This document shows positions 21,241 through 32,820 of a stretch of DNA of 64,000 nucleotides, piece by piece (position 1 is the stretch's first letter; every line of letters begins with the position of its first letter). The notes beneath the pieces are model-generated. The model did no database searches, was not told the origin of the DNA, and was given only the letters and a program-made list of their open reading frames with translations. This stretch comes from Distichodus sexfasciatus (lineage: Eukaryota > Chordata > Actinopteri > Characiformes > Distichodontidae). The stretch lies in assembly GCA_032718565.1 (NCBI GenBank), contig JAVGVS010000024.1, positions 392,952 through 456,951 on the forward strand. Direction: 5' to 3'. The translations under genes and the position numbers were made by a program.

Positions 21241-21859
21241 CAAAAGCAAGCTTTATAAACTTCAAAATGACCCACAAATCATACAACTCTGCTCTACTCT
21301 CTACAGTTTTTCCCTTTTCTTTTTTTAATGGGCAAGTGGAGTTTAGAAACCATTTTAACAAGCAATGTTTCACCTCCTTGATGTCCGGTTTTCGTCCTGC
21401 AGGGTCCTAGCAGAGAAAAAGAATAAAAAAAGAATTCTGACAGAATGGCCAGACTAAAATCAGTCAGCCGTGCTCATTTCCATTTGTGTGATGATTGCGC
21501 CTAAATGTTACCCAGCCGCTCCAGAATTGAATTTTCAGACAGTCATTCATTCAGAGCTCCTTATCTGAGACGTAAGGGGACAGACACGCTGCCATTAAAG
21601 ACACCTTTCAGGAGATCAAATAAGAAGCCGTGACATTTCGTATTTGGAAATCAAGCTCGAATTAGCTGTGCAGCCTTTAGATAGATTTGAAATGTTGCAT
21701 CAGAGCAAGTGACTTGTACAACTGGCCTTTATAAAGCCTGAAAACTAAGACAACCATGTTCTTCTCTCGGACAAAACTAATATAAATGAACATTTCACAG
21801 ACTGTTGTTTACTGTTGTGTTTATGGCCAGTGTTAGATCTAATTGTTGTACTGCTACAG
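21241..21859. other. Single-copy DNA, candidate conserved block 21530-21720
   Basis: 21530-21720 is complex with AGAATTGAATTTTCAG, GCCATTAAAGACACC and GCTCGAATTAGCTG; no repeat copies in the window. Confidence 0.35.
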
Positions 21860-22020
21860 TGTAGCGTAATGGTTGGTATAGTAACAGTTTGGTAGCTGGC
21901 CCTATGATCGGAAGGCCACGGATCAGTAAAGGTGCCACTGAGGTATTCATGAGCAAGGACCAGGTTCCTGGGTGCTACCAAAGAAACTGTCCACAGCACC
22001 TTCACGGATTGGTCAAATAA
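21860..22020 (+). mobile_element. SINE-1 copy, 3' truncated
   Basis: Head-like TAGCGTAATGGTTGG, then GATCGGAAGGCCACGG and GGTGCCACTGAGGTATTCAT, ending at CCTTCACGGATTGGTCAAAT. The tail is lost. Confidence 0.82.
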
Positions 22021-22027
22021 ACACAAA

Positions 22028-22160
22028 TTTAGGGCCAGTTTACACATATACGGATATTTTTATAAACACATTTTTTATACGTTTGGGCCTTTCACTTACA
22101 CCAATCCACAGTCCAGTCCAGTGTTTTTGAAAAATCTTCACTATGGAGGGTGTTTTAAAA
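22028..22160. mobile_element. MITE end, family of 43529-44378
   Basis: AGGGCCAGTTTACACATATA, then GATATTTTTATAAACACATT and TTTGGGCCTTTC. The same order occurs at 43529-43600. Confidence 0.75.
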
Positions 22161-22880
22161 AATATCAGTGACTGAGTTTAATAATTTCTTAAGTTACCCT
22201 ACTGGACCAAACCTGATGATCGTTCCTGTAAGCAGCATGAACCGACATAACATCAACATAAAAATGAGCACAGACAGTTATACGCTCATTAATCTCAGCA
22301 AATGCCGTTCACTTGTCAGGCCATGCATCCATTTCAATTAATCTCTGAAGAGCTGCTCCACCCAACGACCAGCGAAAGCTAATGAGACGCCCCCCTTTAT
22401 AACGAGCCACTCCTATTAAGGGAAATAAGCTGTGTTTATTAACACGCCTCACGACCCGCTTGCCGGGGTTCTCTCGCCGCCTGGCGTGTGGCAAGACTTC
22501 GTGTAATTACAGCCCTTCCCGGCTAACCCTCTCCCTCACCGATCCGCTGGATAAAGCTAGATGTGCCCTCATTACCCGCGGCGTCTCCTAGCGCCCGGCA
22601 ACGCGGCCCCGTGGCCCTTTTTCTATTTTAGCAAGCGGCTCTGGGGTCTGACCTCGCACCGCGTACAAACAGCACAGCACCTTCCCCATCCCATCCTATG
22701 GCGAGGCCACAGGAAATTACATGAGGTCCACTGGGAAAAAGGGAAAAGAAAATGTCAGCGCCTTAAATGAACATCCAGATTAACTGAATGTTACATTACA
22801 TCGATAACAATTAAGGAACAATTATTTTGATTTAAGTTTATTAGATGTTTATTTAAGTTTATTAGATGTTTATTAGTATG
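22161..22880. other. Single-copy DNA, candidate conserved block 22300-22560
   Basis: 22300-22560 is complex (TTTCAATTAATCTCTGAAG, GCGAAAGCTAATGAGACG, TGTGTAATTACAGCCC) without repeats. Short tandem TTTATTTAAGTTTATTAGATG near 22840-22870. Confidence 0.35.
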
Positions 22881-23312
22881 TTAGAAGTCGGTCGATATTG
22901 TTTTTTGAGGGCTGATAACGATACTGATTATTGCTAGGTTACGGGGCCGATAACTGATATTTGGAACCGATAGAAAAATCTGTCAAAATTTTGGGTTTTA
23001 CAAACAACAAGCTCAGCTGAAACTCTCCTTCCTCCTCTTCTCCTTCTCGGAGCTTCACGCTGCTTTCATCTGTGAGTGTAATTTGAGTGACAACAAGGCT
23101 TTAGCGTTGACTGGCTACTACTCGTGTGACACATAGCCAATCAAAAACCGTTGTGGGCTGGACATTAAATGAAGCAGCAAGTCAAGAGCAAACAGTACAG
23201 AGAGAAGAGACGGCAGTGGAGCCACCTTGTAATTACTTCATATCAGTGATGGTCAAAATTAAAGACAGATACCGATAATCGGCAAAATGATTAATATCGG
23301 CCCCCGATAAGC
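22881..23312. mobile_element. Non-autonomous DNA element, ATCGGTCGATAT family
   Basis: Left tip GTCGGTCGATATTG, right tip region TTAATATCGGCCCCCG. The interior (GCTCAGCTGAAACTCTCC, GAGACGGCAGTGGAGCCAC) matches 34191-34537 in reverse complement. No transposase frame. Confidence 0.8.
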
Positions 23313-23477
23313 TGGGATACTTGTTCTAATGATCGAGCGCATATCTAGAGGATTTTAAATGATGACAACAGACTCAGTAGTATGGTTTTAACTCTCACTG
23401 ATGAAAATATTAACAAAATCTTTTAAAAATAATTGAAATAACTCTCACAGGATAAGTAGCGTTTATTAATGTGAAAG

Positions 23478-23718
23478 TACGTGATTATTTGTCATTGTGA
23501 ACACACCACAGCACAGCACACAGTGCACCACAACCAAATGTGACCCATCCGTGAAGGAGAAGTGGGCAGCTAACAAGGGCAGCGCCCAGGGAGCAGTGCT
23601 TGGGGACGGTACCTTGGTCATCAGTACCTCAGTGATACCTTTACCGTTCCGGGATTTGAACTAGCGACCTTCTGATCACGGGGCGAACGCTCTAATCGTT
23701 ACCCTATCAACTGCCCCA
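23478..23718 (-). mobile_element. SINE-1 copy, full length
   Basis: The best-preserved minus-strand copy. Tail at the left (GTGATTATTTGTCATTGTG), body (GACCCATCCGTGAAGGAG, GGTACCTTGGTCATCAG), a decayed B box (GGGATTTGAACTAGCG), head at the right (CTATCAACTGCCCC). Confidence 0.93.
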
Positions 23719-24324
23719 ATTAATTTCCCAGCCGTAGAAGAGCCCGCGGTGTGTTAAGAGCCTGGCTGTCCGTCTTTGCTCATTTTTGGGAACGTTGTGC
23801 TTCTCTCCTTAGACAATTGGGATTGTTGTGTCTAGACTTGCTGTTGTCATCTGGCGTCAGAAGCTGGCCTGTGACTTCTAGACAAAATATTTACTCGCTG
23901 ATCTCTCATCTGCAGCCAGGTGTTTGTGTGAAGGCTTGTCTTGTGTAAAGAAAAAAGCGGTCTTATTATTGTTTTGGCATTCCAACGTACGTGCCAAATA
24001 TATATACGACTTAAACAAGTGGAGGCAATTTCATTCCCAACGCTGACCGTTCATAACTTTTCATGAGCTACGAGCTTACGATTCCAATTTCTTATTCGTT
24101 TATATTGGTGAGAGTGTTTCTGCTGACAGTACTGGAATGGAGAGTATTGATTTCTTTGAACAATTGTTTCGGCGCAACTGTACCGCTAAGTACAGTGTAA
24201 TGGATTTTTTAATAACACTAACACTGATAGCATGTAATAAGTCTGAAGGCTTGTCGTGGTTTTTAGGGCACAAACAGGCTCCGTTCACACGAATTCCGGC
24301 AAGTACTGACATCGATTGTTTTGG
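23719..24324. other. Single-copy noncoding DNA
   Basis: No recognisable repeat or domain-bearing frame. The 98-codon plus-strand frame at 24137-24433 runs into the next repeat and has no motif. Confidence 0.4.
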
Positions 24325-24527
24325 TCAGAATCAACTTTATTTCTCATATACTGTAGGTCAGAAAAACGTTGGAATTTGTTTTTTAGCTGTTAGCGTCTTT
24401 TTAGACAAATATAGACAATGGAAACATGAATAAATACTATCAAACAGATATGCGATACACAATACACACTATATGAGATATACAAGACAATATTCGTTGC
24501 AAATTCACAATACAATATATACAATAT
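24325..24527. mobile_element. LINE-type 3' repeat with CTTTATTTCTCATATAC
   Basis: GAATCAACTTTATTTCTC start and an A/T-rich tail with repeated ACAATACACA/ATACAATAT units. Same general type as 5792-5990. Confidence 0.5.
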
Positions 24528-24529
24528 GC

Positions 24530-24592
24530 CGGTTCGAATCCCACACTGGAAAAGGTACCAATGAGGTACTTGTGAGCAAGGTACCGTCCCCA
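24530..24592 (+). mobile_element. SINE-1 fragment
   Basis: B box GGTTCGAATCCCACAC followed by GGTACCAATGAGGTACTTG and GAGCAAGGTACCGTCCCC. It then switches to TTTGGCCAGTCTAGTGT, a segment also present at about 32136 inside the TTAA element. Confidence 0.8.
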
Positions 24593-24649
24593 TATTTGGC
24601 CAGTCTAGTGTATTATGTTATTCATAACATTATATTGCAGGAGTCATGT

Positions 24650-24762
24650 AACACATTGCTGTTTAGAGACAGTAATATTGTAATATAACGAATTACTTTG
24701 AAATAACAGTAACTAATAATCTTTAATGTATTGTGGTTTGTAAGTAACTTCGCCAACACTGT
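24650..24762. mobile_element. hAT-like element end
   Basis: Ends GTAAGTAACTTCGCCAACACTG, with TTACTTTGAAATAACAGTAAC inside. Tips of the CAGTGTTGG..AAGTTACT type are common in teleost non-autonomous hAT elements. Confidence 0.6.
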
Positions 24763-26060
24763 TTACTGGTAACAATGATCCCTCATTAGATGACTTGAAG
24801 TAGAATTTTCTATATTTCGCAGTTCGTTTTGGACAAAGATGCCACTTCTTCCCTTTAAATGGGTTCGCAAAGAAGCACTCGTCTGCCAGAACACTTCTGT
24901 CATTAGGGACCCGCGAGCCTAAAGGGATTTTTGTTTTCCAGCTCTGTCGTTGTGGTGGTGTTGGTGGTGGTGTCTCGTACCCATTTGTTTACAGACGTTC
25001 AACAAAAGGGGGATGAAAAAAAAAAAAAAAGAGAGCGGCTCAGCGGTCAGAACGGAGCAGCATTGGGCCTCGACAGTGTTTCCCTCGCTTCGCTCTCGCT
25101 TGCGTTATTAAGGGCTTAAGCCTCTCACTTCAGAGCCAGGGAGAGAGAGAGACGAGGAGCCGAAGACGCGGAAGAGAAGTTTTCTGTGGCCTTGTTAGCG
25201 AGGCCCGAGCTCTCTGTGGAGTTTGCCATCATTCACCATTGGGATGTCAGGCGGATAGGGATGGGGGTATAACAGGGTGTGTGTGTGTGTGCATGTGTTT
25301 GTGTGTGTTCGCTCCCGGCCTCCCGGCTTCTACGGCTGTTCTCCAGTTGACTGCTTTTTAATTAAGGAGTGTGAGGAGAAAACGGCACATCGACCAGCCC
25401 CTAGAAATTGAATTGCGCTTTTCTTTTCTTGCTAATTTATGTATCTGTTTGCGAGCCGTTCGCCTTCGTGGCCCGTTTTGTCGCTTCTGTTGCCACTTGT
25501 ACGAGGGGAGCTCAAATAGGTTTTGCCCTCTTGACTTGGTTCTAATGTGAGTCAGGCTATTCGCGGTGACGCTGTTGTTGTTGCCAAAATATTAATAACT
25601 CAAGTTTTAGCTTTTCCCGCCTCCTGGCGTACCTTTGTTGTGAAACACGATCTCAAACTTGAAGTTTATGCACTTCAGTTTGTTTGAATTAATTCTGTAT
25701 TTAAATTTAGGTTTTTTTTTTTTTTTTTTTTTTACCCAGGTTGCCTCGGGGGTCCAGCTCCATCTGTTGCTTGTCAACAACATCTGCTAAATAATGTAGT
25801 AATATTTTACAAGTTCGAGAAGTAATTGTCATTTTTAGTTTAACTGCCATATTTACTCTTTTAATTAAGGAAAACAGAATCTGTTTATAAAACACACTCT
25901 CACACCGAAATAGAATAAATAGGAGCAAAATATTTCTGTCCATCAACAATGTTCATGAAAATAGCACAACTGGAAATGACAGAATGCCATCTTTAGACCA
26001 TCAGCTGCTTACGGAGAAACAGACAGTACAATCTACTCCCGTTCCAGCTTCCAGTAGAAA
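24763..26060. other. Single-copy DNA with microsatellites
   Basis: GGT-type repeats near 24952-24973, A-run at 25017-25030, GA-run at 25141-25151, (GT)n at 25277-25309 and T-run at 25712-25733. 25340-25600 is complex and could be regulatory. The 62-codon frame at 24931 is compositional. Confidence 0.4.
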
Positions 26061-26500
26061 AATTTAAAGTTCCCATATTCTGTTCACAGTAGGGGACATT
26101 TGAATAACTCCACCCTCCTATCTGAGAAGCTCCACCCACCAGGTAGAACTGCTAGCGCTTCCTGAACCACCATGTTTTCTCGCAAGAGCTAGCGTAGGAA
26201 TCGCAGTGAAGAAGTCTAGCGGCGTAGCGTTGTGTTGAACACGTATGACTGTATGGATGGTCTGTTAGCAGCAGCCATGTGGATTATTTTCATGTGAGTT
26301 AAACTCTAAGCCCCAGTTCCGGAGTGAGGGACGTGTGTGTGGGCAGCAGCGGCTAATTTGCATTTAGGAATACTAATGAAAAACAGCCTGTTCTGAAAGG
26401 GACTGAAATGGAGGAGTAAAAAGCAGGTGAAAATGACTGATATGAGAGGTATTTTCAGCAAACTACTTCAGAGACAGGTTTAGTGGAGCTCATAGACCTA
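26061..26500. mobile_element. Possible degenerate MITE
   Basis: Begins ATTTAAAGTTCCCATATTCTG and carries AACTCCACCC, CGCTTCCTGAACCACCATG and GAAAGGGACTGAAATGGAG, blocks that resemble a widespread teleost non-autonomous element from memory. Only one copy in the window and inverted ends not resolved. Confidence 0.35.
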
Positions 26501-26865
26501 TTTTATCTGTGTCTAACTAAATATTTGTATTATTGTTTCATCTTTAAATCATTTTCCCAAATCACGACCAAATTGCCCTTCAATATTAGTGACATGGAAA
26601 AGAACCGTGAACTATGAACCATGATCAGCTTTTCACATGTCATTTTAGATCAGAACAAAAGTATGGTAGGAACCAAAGTTTCCACGTATGTTCTCTGGGA
26701 TCCTCACAAGCGAAGAAATTCTATATTTCAATTGGTTGCTGGTCGTTTACAGTCAAAACGCTAGTAGCTTTTGTCAATAGAAAGTCAAGTACTTCCGGCG
26801 ATTTTACAGGTTTAGTAGCATTTGGTGTGCACATAGTAATTAAGAGTGAGTGAAATCTTAGTGAT

Positions 26866-27080
26866 AACAGACTTTGAACTTACCAGGCATTATATTCATT
26901 ACTCTGTATGTGAAATTATTTCAGAGCAATTCCACACACAAAAACAGAAGCAATTGTGCATTGTTATTTGCAATGTAAACGCGTGTTAGCACTCATGACT
27001 CTCATATGGAACGCCGTCATACACGAAAATGTAGTTCTCTTCAAGAAAGGCCAAAAGCAGCTCATTTTATATAATAAAAT
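26866..27080. mobile_element. hAT-D interior fragment
   Basis: AGACTTTGAACTTACCAGGC, CTCTGTATGTGAAATTA, CTCTCATATGGAACGCCGTC and GAAAGGCCAAAAGCAGCTCA all recur in order at 38590-38800 and 52670-52905. The TCTCGGACTCGG ends are absent here. Confidence 0.82.
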
Positions 27081-27244
27081 AAAAACTGCAAGCCAATAAA
27101 ACAGACACTGTTCTTACTATTTCTAGTAGTTATGTTTACAGTTTCAGCACTTTTATACTACATCAAGCTAAAACTAATAATAAACAAATAAAGCCTGACT
27201 TGCTTTCGATAAATTGGGCCTCTGGGAAAGAAACTGGATTCAGT

Positions 27245-27580
27245 AGCTAATGATTTAATGTCTGCCAATATCACAAAATCTGCTACGATACAATTTTGAT
27301 TTGATTCAATGCAGGAGCCAGCATTTGATATGAGCCAATACTGTATCGTAAGCTGATTTAACATGACTTCCATTCATATCAGATCACAAATACAACTAAT
27401 ATATCATTTGACGGTTTTATTCCCGAGCTCAATCAAATGTTTAGATGTTAAACAATCTTCTCTTTAAATATAAACAATATTTATGATTTTTATCAATGTT
27501 TTCCTTTTGGACCAATAATGTGCAATCATTAATCATTGAATCAATGTATTGACGTAGATCAATGTATCATTTCACTCGTA
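27245..27580. mobile_element. Possible degraded DNA-transposon sequence
   Basis: ATCAATGTATTGACGTAGATCAATGTATC and repeated GATTTGATTCAATGC words resemble other ATCGAT-rich non-autonomous elements. No clear ends. Confidence 0.3.
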
Positions 27581-28319
27581 GTGAGCACTGGGGCACTACT
27601 ACAATACCAGGTCTGCTAGTGCCAGTGAGCGTTTAGTCAAGAAAAAGAATGTCCCAAGGAACTGCTCATCTCGGGCTGTCTCAAACTTGTTCAGCGTTTC
27701 AAACGTATATTGGCATACAGATGTAGCTGGCATGCTCTAATTCATTTTTAGCTAATCCCTTCATTTGAATAATGCATTACCGATTTCACGGGGCATAATG
27801 AGAAATTTGCATCATCCGCGGATATTTTTTTATTATTATTACAGCCCAGTTATTGACGCTAGACTGACTTCCCACTGACCCTGATTTAATCAGGAACTTT
27901 AGATGGCGAGACGTTTGAGTTAATTATATTCTATCAATTTAAAGCGTTCCTCATTGTCAGGTTTCATTGACTTTTCATGGCCCTTTGTACACGATCCGGC
28001 TGGACAGCCATGAGGCAAGTCTTAATTTGACTTGGCACAATGATAACTGAAACGCTTGATTCCAGCAGTCAGACCTGTGAGCACAAATGATTCAGATTGG
28101 TTTTGATGGTTGTATCTGAGCCCTGTCAGATGGGTAGGGGCAACGCCAAACGAAGGGAACGCTCAACATCATCAGCATCCTTGGAGCAGACAAGTGATGC
28201 AATGTTTAAATAAAAAAGAAAGATTAGTTATTTGGAAGGTGACAGTCTTCGTTATTACATTAAAGAATTTGTGAAAAAAAAAAAAAATCATGCATGAAAA
28301 GCAAAAAAAATAATCCATT
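27581..28319. other. Candidate conserved noncoding block (27720-28060)
   Basis: Complex single-copy sequence with GCTCTAATTCATTTTTAGC, ATTTGAATAATGCATTAC, AGTTAATTATATTCTATC and CAGGTTTCATTGACTTTTC. Dense TAAT/ATTA motifs without tandem structure. Enhancer-like by composition. Confidence 0.38.
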
Positions 28320-28690
28320 CGCCACTGGTCACTTTCTGACCTCAAGATTCCAGTTGACTTGGTAGCACTTACTGTAGGTGAATTTCAAAATTGCAAGAAT
28401 TAAAAACATGGTCCACTTCTGGCTCTTATTCTCCCGCTTTTTTCTGACTTGGATTGGGTTAAGCATGACCATGCTTTTTTGGCCCAGGTTTTATTTTCAA
28501 CTGGTCAGTTTCTGACCACACCACCCCAGTTGAGCTGGTATTGTTTAGCTGGAGGAACTTTCTCAACACAGTACTTCAATCCATTTTTTTTTCCTGGCCC
28601 AGTCTGACCTCAACTCACCCTTTCCTTCTGGCCTGGATTCGGCTTGGAATGACGATCCTTGGTTGCCCCAGGTCCAGAAGCTTGAACTAG
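28320..28690. repeat. Two-copy diverged tandem duplication, ~175-bp unit
   Basis: First unit from GCCACTGGTCACTTTCTGACC and second from AACTGGTCAGTTTCTGACC. Each then has CCAGTTGA.(C/G)TGGTA, and about 120 bp later TGG(A)TT(G/C)GG..AAG..TGAC and a GGCCCAGG or GCCCCAGG end. Similarity is patchy, so the duplication is old. Confidence 0.55.
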
Positions 28691-28944
28691 GCCAGAACTG
28701 GCTCATAAGTTTAACCAAAAGTTTCCACACTGTCCTGTTCTGACCCAAAGCTTCTTCTGTAGACTTCGGCACTCAAAATCAGCTACTGCCCAAAATCCTT
28801 TGCTAGAAGAAACGTTATAATGATTCAATTTCTCGTAGAAATACTGTAAGTGTGACCAATATGAGGATTGAAGAGTCAAAACCATGACTCTGATCTGGCT
28901 CTGGATCTGATGCTAAATTTTTTTCAGTGATTCAGAAGTCAATG

Positions 28945-29205
28945 CAACTAGAGATAGTAGTAAACGATTCAGAAAATCAGTTTCGATTCTGATTCACTAT
29001 TCAATTCAAAATCGATTTACGATTCAACATGATGAATTTGTTTCCACATTGCTGTTTTGAGTTACATTTCCCATTTGACAGTGGCAGATCAACAAAAATA
29101 ACACTGAATGTAATGTAGTTTAGGGTTATGAATCAATTTTTTGGAATGTTTGAATCGATTTTGAATCGTCAGAGAAAGATTTGTGATTCGATAAATTTTT
29201 TGCCC
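28945..29205. mobile_element. Non-autonomous DNA element with GATTC-rich ends
   Basis: Left AAACGATTCAGAAAATCAG and CGATTCTGATTCACTATTC; right TTTGAATCGATTTTGAATCG and TTGTGATTCGATAAATTTTT. The arms are roughly inverted. About 260 bp, no coding frame. Confidence 0.7.
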
Positions 29206-29252
29206 ATTAGCCTTCATGTGTATACTTTCTGGATACTTACACTAACATAGAT

Positions 29253-29305
29253 GAAGATTTAATGATCCTTTATTTGTCACATAGCAACACAAGTATGACA
29301 CGAGT
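29253..29305. mobile_element. Short LINE-type 3' repeat fragment
   Basis: AATGATCCTTTATTTGTCACATAGC, same core as 5792. Confidence 0.5.
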
Positions 29306-29308
29306 ATG

Positions 29309-29668
29309 ACGGGGCAGTTGGTGGCGATATAATCGATTATGGTCTGCCACTGCATCAATGCAGAATCGTCCACATCTGAATCGCGATTCATCGATTATAC
29401 GTTTAATTCAACACTCCTTCGGTGCACAACTGCAAAATGTGACCTATGCATTTGAACCATCCATGAAGGAGCAAGTCCCGGACCGGTAAAGGTACCACTG
29501 AGGTACTCATGAGCAAGGTACTGTCCCCAAGCGCTGCTCCCCGGGCGCTGCCCTTGTTAGCTGCCCACTGCTCTTTCACGGATGGGTCAAATGCATGGGT
29601 CACAATTTGTTGTGGTGCACCGTGTACTGTGCTGTGGTGTGTTCACTATAAAAAATTATCTTTCACTG
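29309..29668 (+). mobile_element. Composite SINE-1/MITE unit
   Basis: Order: SINE-1 head stub (GGGGCAGTTGGTGGC, 29311-29326); MITE end (ATAATCGATTATGGTCTGCC to TTCAACACTCCTTCGG, to 29421); a minus-strand SINE-1 3' stub (CATTTGAACCATCCATGAAG); then a plus-strand SINE-1 body and tail from GTCCCGGACCGGTAAAGG onward. The part from the MITE to the reversal junction is repeated in inverse orientation at 33480-33660. Confidence 0.82.
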
Positions 29669-32008
29669 ACATGCAGCGTTCCGTTTTGCATGCTGATTTG
29701 ACAGTTGATGAAGGGTTTATGGACTGCGCTTGGAAACAGATGGAACTCTCTAATAGCATATCAACAAGGTAAGTCCCTAATGGTCGGTGAATGCCTATAT
29801 AACATCTGTGTATATATTCTTAGAATGAATCATGAGTCACAAACACAAACACTGTGGAAAGAGATTTAAAAAGTCTTATTGTAGTGGGATAAATGTGTCA
29901 TAAATCCCTTGTGACATCCCAGTTTAACACAGCACATTACACTCAGTATCTTTTGTCAAATATTGCACATGGTCAAATGAGAATGATTTAAAATTAAGTT
30001 GGGTGTGTGTGTGTGTGTTATATTAAGTTATACCACTTGGGTTTTTTTTTTTTAACCCAGTAGTGGTAGCCCGGAGGACACGGGCTGCTCCATTTTACAA
30101 GATAAGAATTCTCATTAAATAGAGCAGGGCACGGTCACCTCGCAACTTTTGACCTACCTACTAATCGCAAATTAGAAACATGAACCCTGCAACTGGATAA
30201 TCTCGGACAGGGATTTGCGTCTGGGATGGTAGAGTTAATTCCATACTGTATCTTGTTGGGTTTGCCGTCTGTGGCAGTCCACGTGCTTGTCCGAGTCCAG
30301 GATAGCTTACCGCAAAAAAAATGTTATAAACTAGTGAGAAGACTAGAGGAGGAATGATGTTTTATTATACTCTTCATGGCCAAAAGGGGGCACACTAAAT
30401 ACTCATACTATGTTGCCACTTGGAGATTTCAAAGAAGAAGAAACACAGTGCACAGTAGAAAGTTAAAAATATAGCCCCAAGTGGTAACCAGTGGGGACCA
30501 AGCAAACGTCGCAAGTCAGAGTTAGCAGAAAAATTGGCCAATAAAAGCTCTATTATGATATTAGGACAAGTCAGCTTTTTGCGACTTATGGTTTAGTCTG
30601 CACAATTTAATGTAGCATTTTAATGCCCCCTATTGTTTAAGTAGTGGCAATGCATAATTAGCACCTCTGTGAATTTTTCTAGCACTTTTAGCAACCCTTT
30701 GCTCTAGCACCTATTATAGGCTGATCACTAAGCTTTTCGACCTATGCAGAGATGCACACCATTCCTACTTATCCTGAAAATTTCTGCAAATTACAGTTCA
30801 AGCAGCACAATCTATTTTGTAGGAAAATAAAAACTGTGCTTGGACCCTTAAAAATAGAAGTAGAAAGAAAAAGGGTCCAATTGGAGGATATCACCAGCTA
30901 ACACCTGCTTGGTCATGTAAAGTTCTACTAACAGAAATGCAGGCTGCATTTATTTAGCAACCCAGCAACAGCAGTTTTCATTGACGTCTTCAAAATCAAA
31001 CAGCCAAAATAAAATATGAGATTAGGCAAAGGTAAACAACTTTCTATAACATATAACCACTGCTGTCACTGCTACATATCCTACTAATAATTATGATAAC
31101 AACAATGATAATACCCTGCCAAAAACAGAAAGTGAAATAGTCCTTTCCGGCTAGAAAACCAATGCGCCATTTCAAGCATGCCATCAAACATGATAAGCAC
31201 TGAGCTGTATTCTATATTCTCTAGCTATTATTGACAAATGTTCAGTCAGCCGTGTAATCCCAGACCATTTAACAGGATCACAACAATCTAAACGTAGGGA
31301 AAGAAGGCTGTTAACCCCAAGGCATTACATCAATATGCTGTACATTTATCTGTGCAATGCAGATGGAAACACGCATGAATAAAAAAGATCAACCGTGCAA
31401 ATGTTAAAAGTCAGAAATCGATAGCAAAATTGTGTGTATATTGATTTGTTTTGCTTGACTGATCATATATATATATATATATATATATAACATATATATA
31501 TGTGTGTGTATATGTATAAAGATATAACACTTAAATACTGGCATCTAACTAGCGATGTGAGCCTTTAAGTTTTTCTTTCCCAGCAGGAAGTGGAAATTCT
31601 GGGTGTTTAGTTTCATCTTGGGGAGGACAATTAGCCATTTTAAGACAGTTCCATAAGAACTTCTTCTTTTACTGTCTTGAGGAAGATATTTAATACCAAA
31701 CTGCTCCTGGAGACCTACAAAATACACTCAACCAACTCCAGTTCCCCAAAGCTCATGTCTGTTGCATATACTGTATATAAGCATGTCATTTTGCTCACAC
31801 GCTATTTAAACCTGACCCATAAATCTGTGTAAAATATTAAATATGAGTCTGATATGAGGTGCTAGCAGATAAATGGCAAGTAAAATAGAAAAAGGAATTG
31901 ACAAAGGATGTCTTGGTAAAGTTTGACCTCTAGAGGGCAGACCACAACTCTACTTTTGGCCTTTTGTGTTTTTATGTGTATTATGCAGTCTTATCTAGTT
32001 GACAACTG
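29669..32008. other. Mostly single-copy noncoding DNA
   Basis: (GT)n at 30004-30018 and a T-run near 30042-30052. The rest, AT-rich, has no recognised element and no credible gene. An AT array at 31465 is listed separately. Confidence 0.4.
31465..31513. repeat. (AT)n / (TG)n compound microsatellite
   Basis: AT dinucleotides, an AACAT interruption, then ATAT and GTGTGTGT. Confidence 0.95.
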
Positions 32009-32820
32009 TTAAAGGAGTTATATGTGAGATTGTGGCCAAAACTGGTACTGCACTCAAATTCAAAATACTGTACCGCGTATCCCCCACCCCCTCCCCAGAC
32101 TCGGTGTTGCCAGATAGGTTGGCGGATCCTAATATTTGGCCAGTCTAGTGTCTAATGTTGGGTTTCATATTGCCATAATTAGCATGCTGATGTTTGCAAT
32201 CTCTCAGCGTAACACGATGCTGATGTTAGCCATGTTTTTGCCATGTTAGCTCATGTTTTTGTTTCTCAAACAATTCAGTTGGTTGGATGACCCACCTGCA
32301 CATGGGCTACAATCTATGATCCAACATGAATAACATTATTCACTGCTGAAAATATTTGAAATATTCATCCCTGCGTCTAGTGGTGATACAAGTTAGTCAA
32401 CCTTGTCTTAATCTTACCTGTCCAGTAGAAAATTAGCCACTTCGGTATCTGTATTCAAGTTCTTCTCCGCGTTCAGTCGTCTCCATCTTTCAAACGCATC
32501 TCCTATGCTGATCATTTTGTTTCTGCTTTGGTTAAGATGTTTTTGAGAGTTATAGTGAGGCCTTTTGGTCTTTGTCACGTCAGACGTTTGTAATCCAGAA
32601 CGCTTGTAGCTGCAGCTCAGAGGTAACTGGCAACCTGGTCGCTGAAATGCAATGTACTTTGTGATTGGGAGATAGTGGTAGGTGGAGCTACAGTCCAAAA
32701 CACAAAACCAAAACAAACACGATTAAAGGGCTGTAAATTACATTTTAAACCATGAAGATTTTGTTTGTACTAATTTCATCATAAATTTTGCCATAAATTT
32801 CTTACATATAGCTCATTTAA
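32009..32820. mobile_element. TTAA-flanked non-autonomous element with exon-like cargo
   Basis: Left end TTAAAGGAGTTATATGTGAGA (32009 on). The right end, read inverted, is TTAAATGAGCTATATGTAAGA (ending 32820). The TTAA at both tips fits a TTAA target duplication as used by piggyBac-type transposases, though TTAA could instead belong to the terminal repeat. The interior includes TTTGGCCAGTCTAGTGT (also at 24593) and an exon-like segment on the minus strand. Confidence 0.75.
32418..32515 (-). other. Exon-like segment: start codon, 32 codons and a splice donor
   Basis: On the minus strand an ATG in good context (A at -3, AACAAAATG) at 32515 opens 32 codons beginning MISIGDAFERWRRLNAEK and ending ..EVANFLLD. 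The next bases are AG then GTAAGAT, a consensus 5' splice site at 32418/32417, which would split an Arg codon after its second base. The FERWR..L..E..L.TD.EVA.FLLD pattern recalls an N-terminal module I associate with many predicted fish multigene proteins; that link is from memory. The frame is also open upstream of the ATG (to 32716), so the start is a choice. No downstream exon is seen before the element ends, so expression is unproven. Confidence 0.4.
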
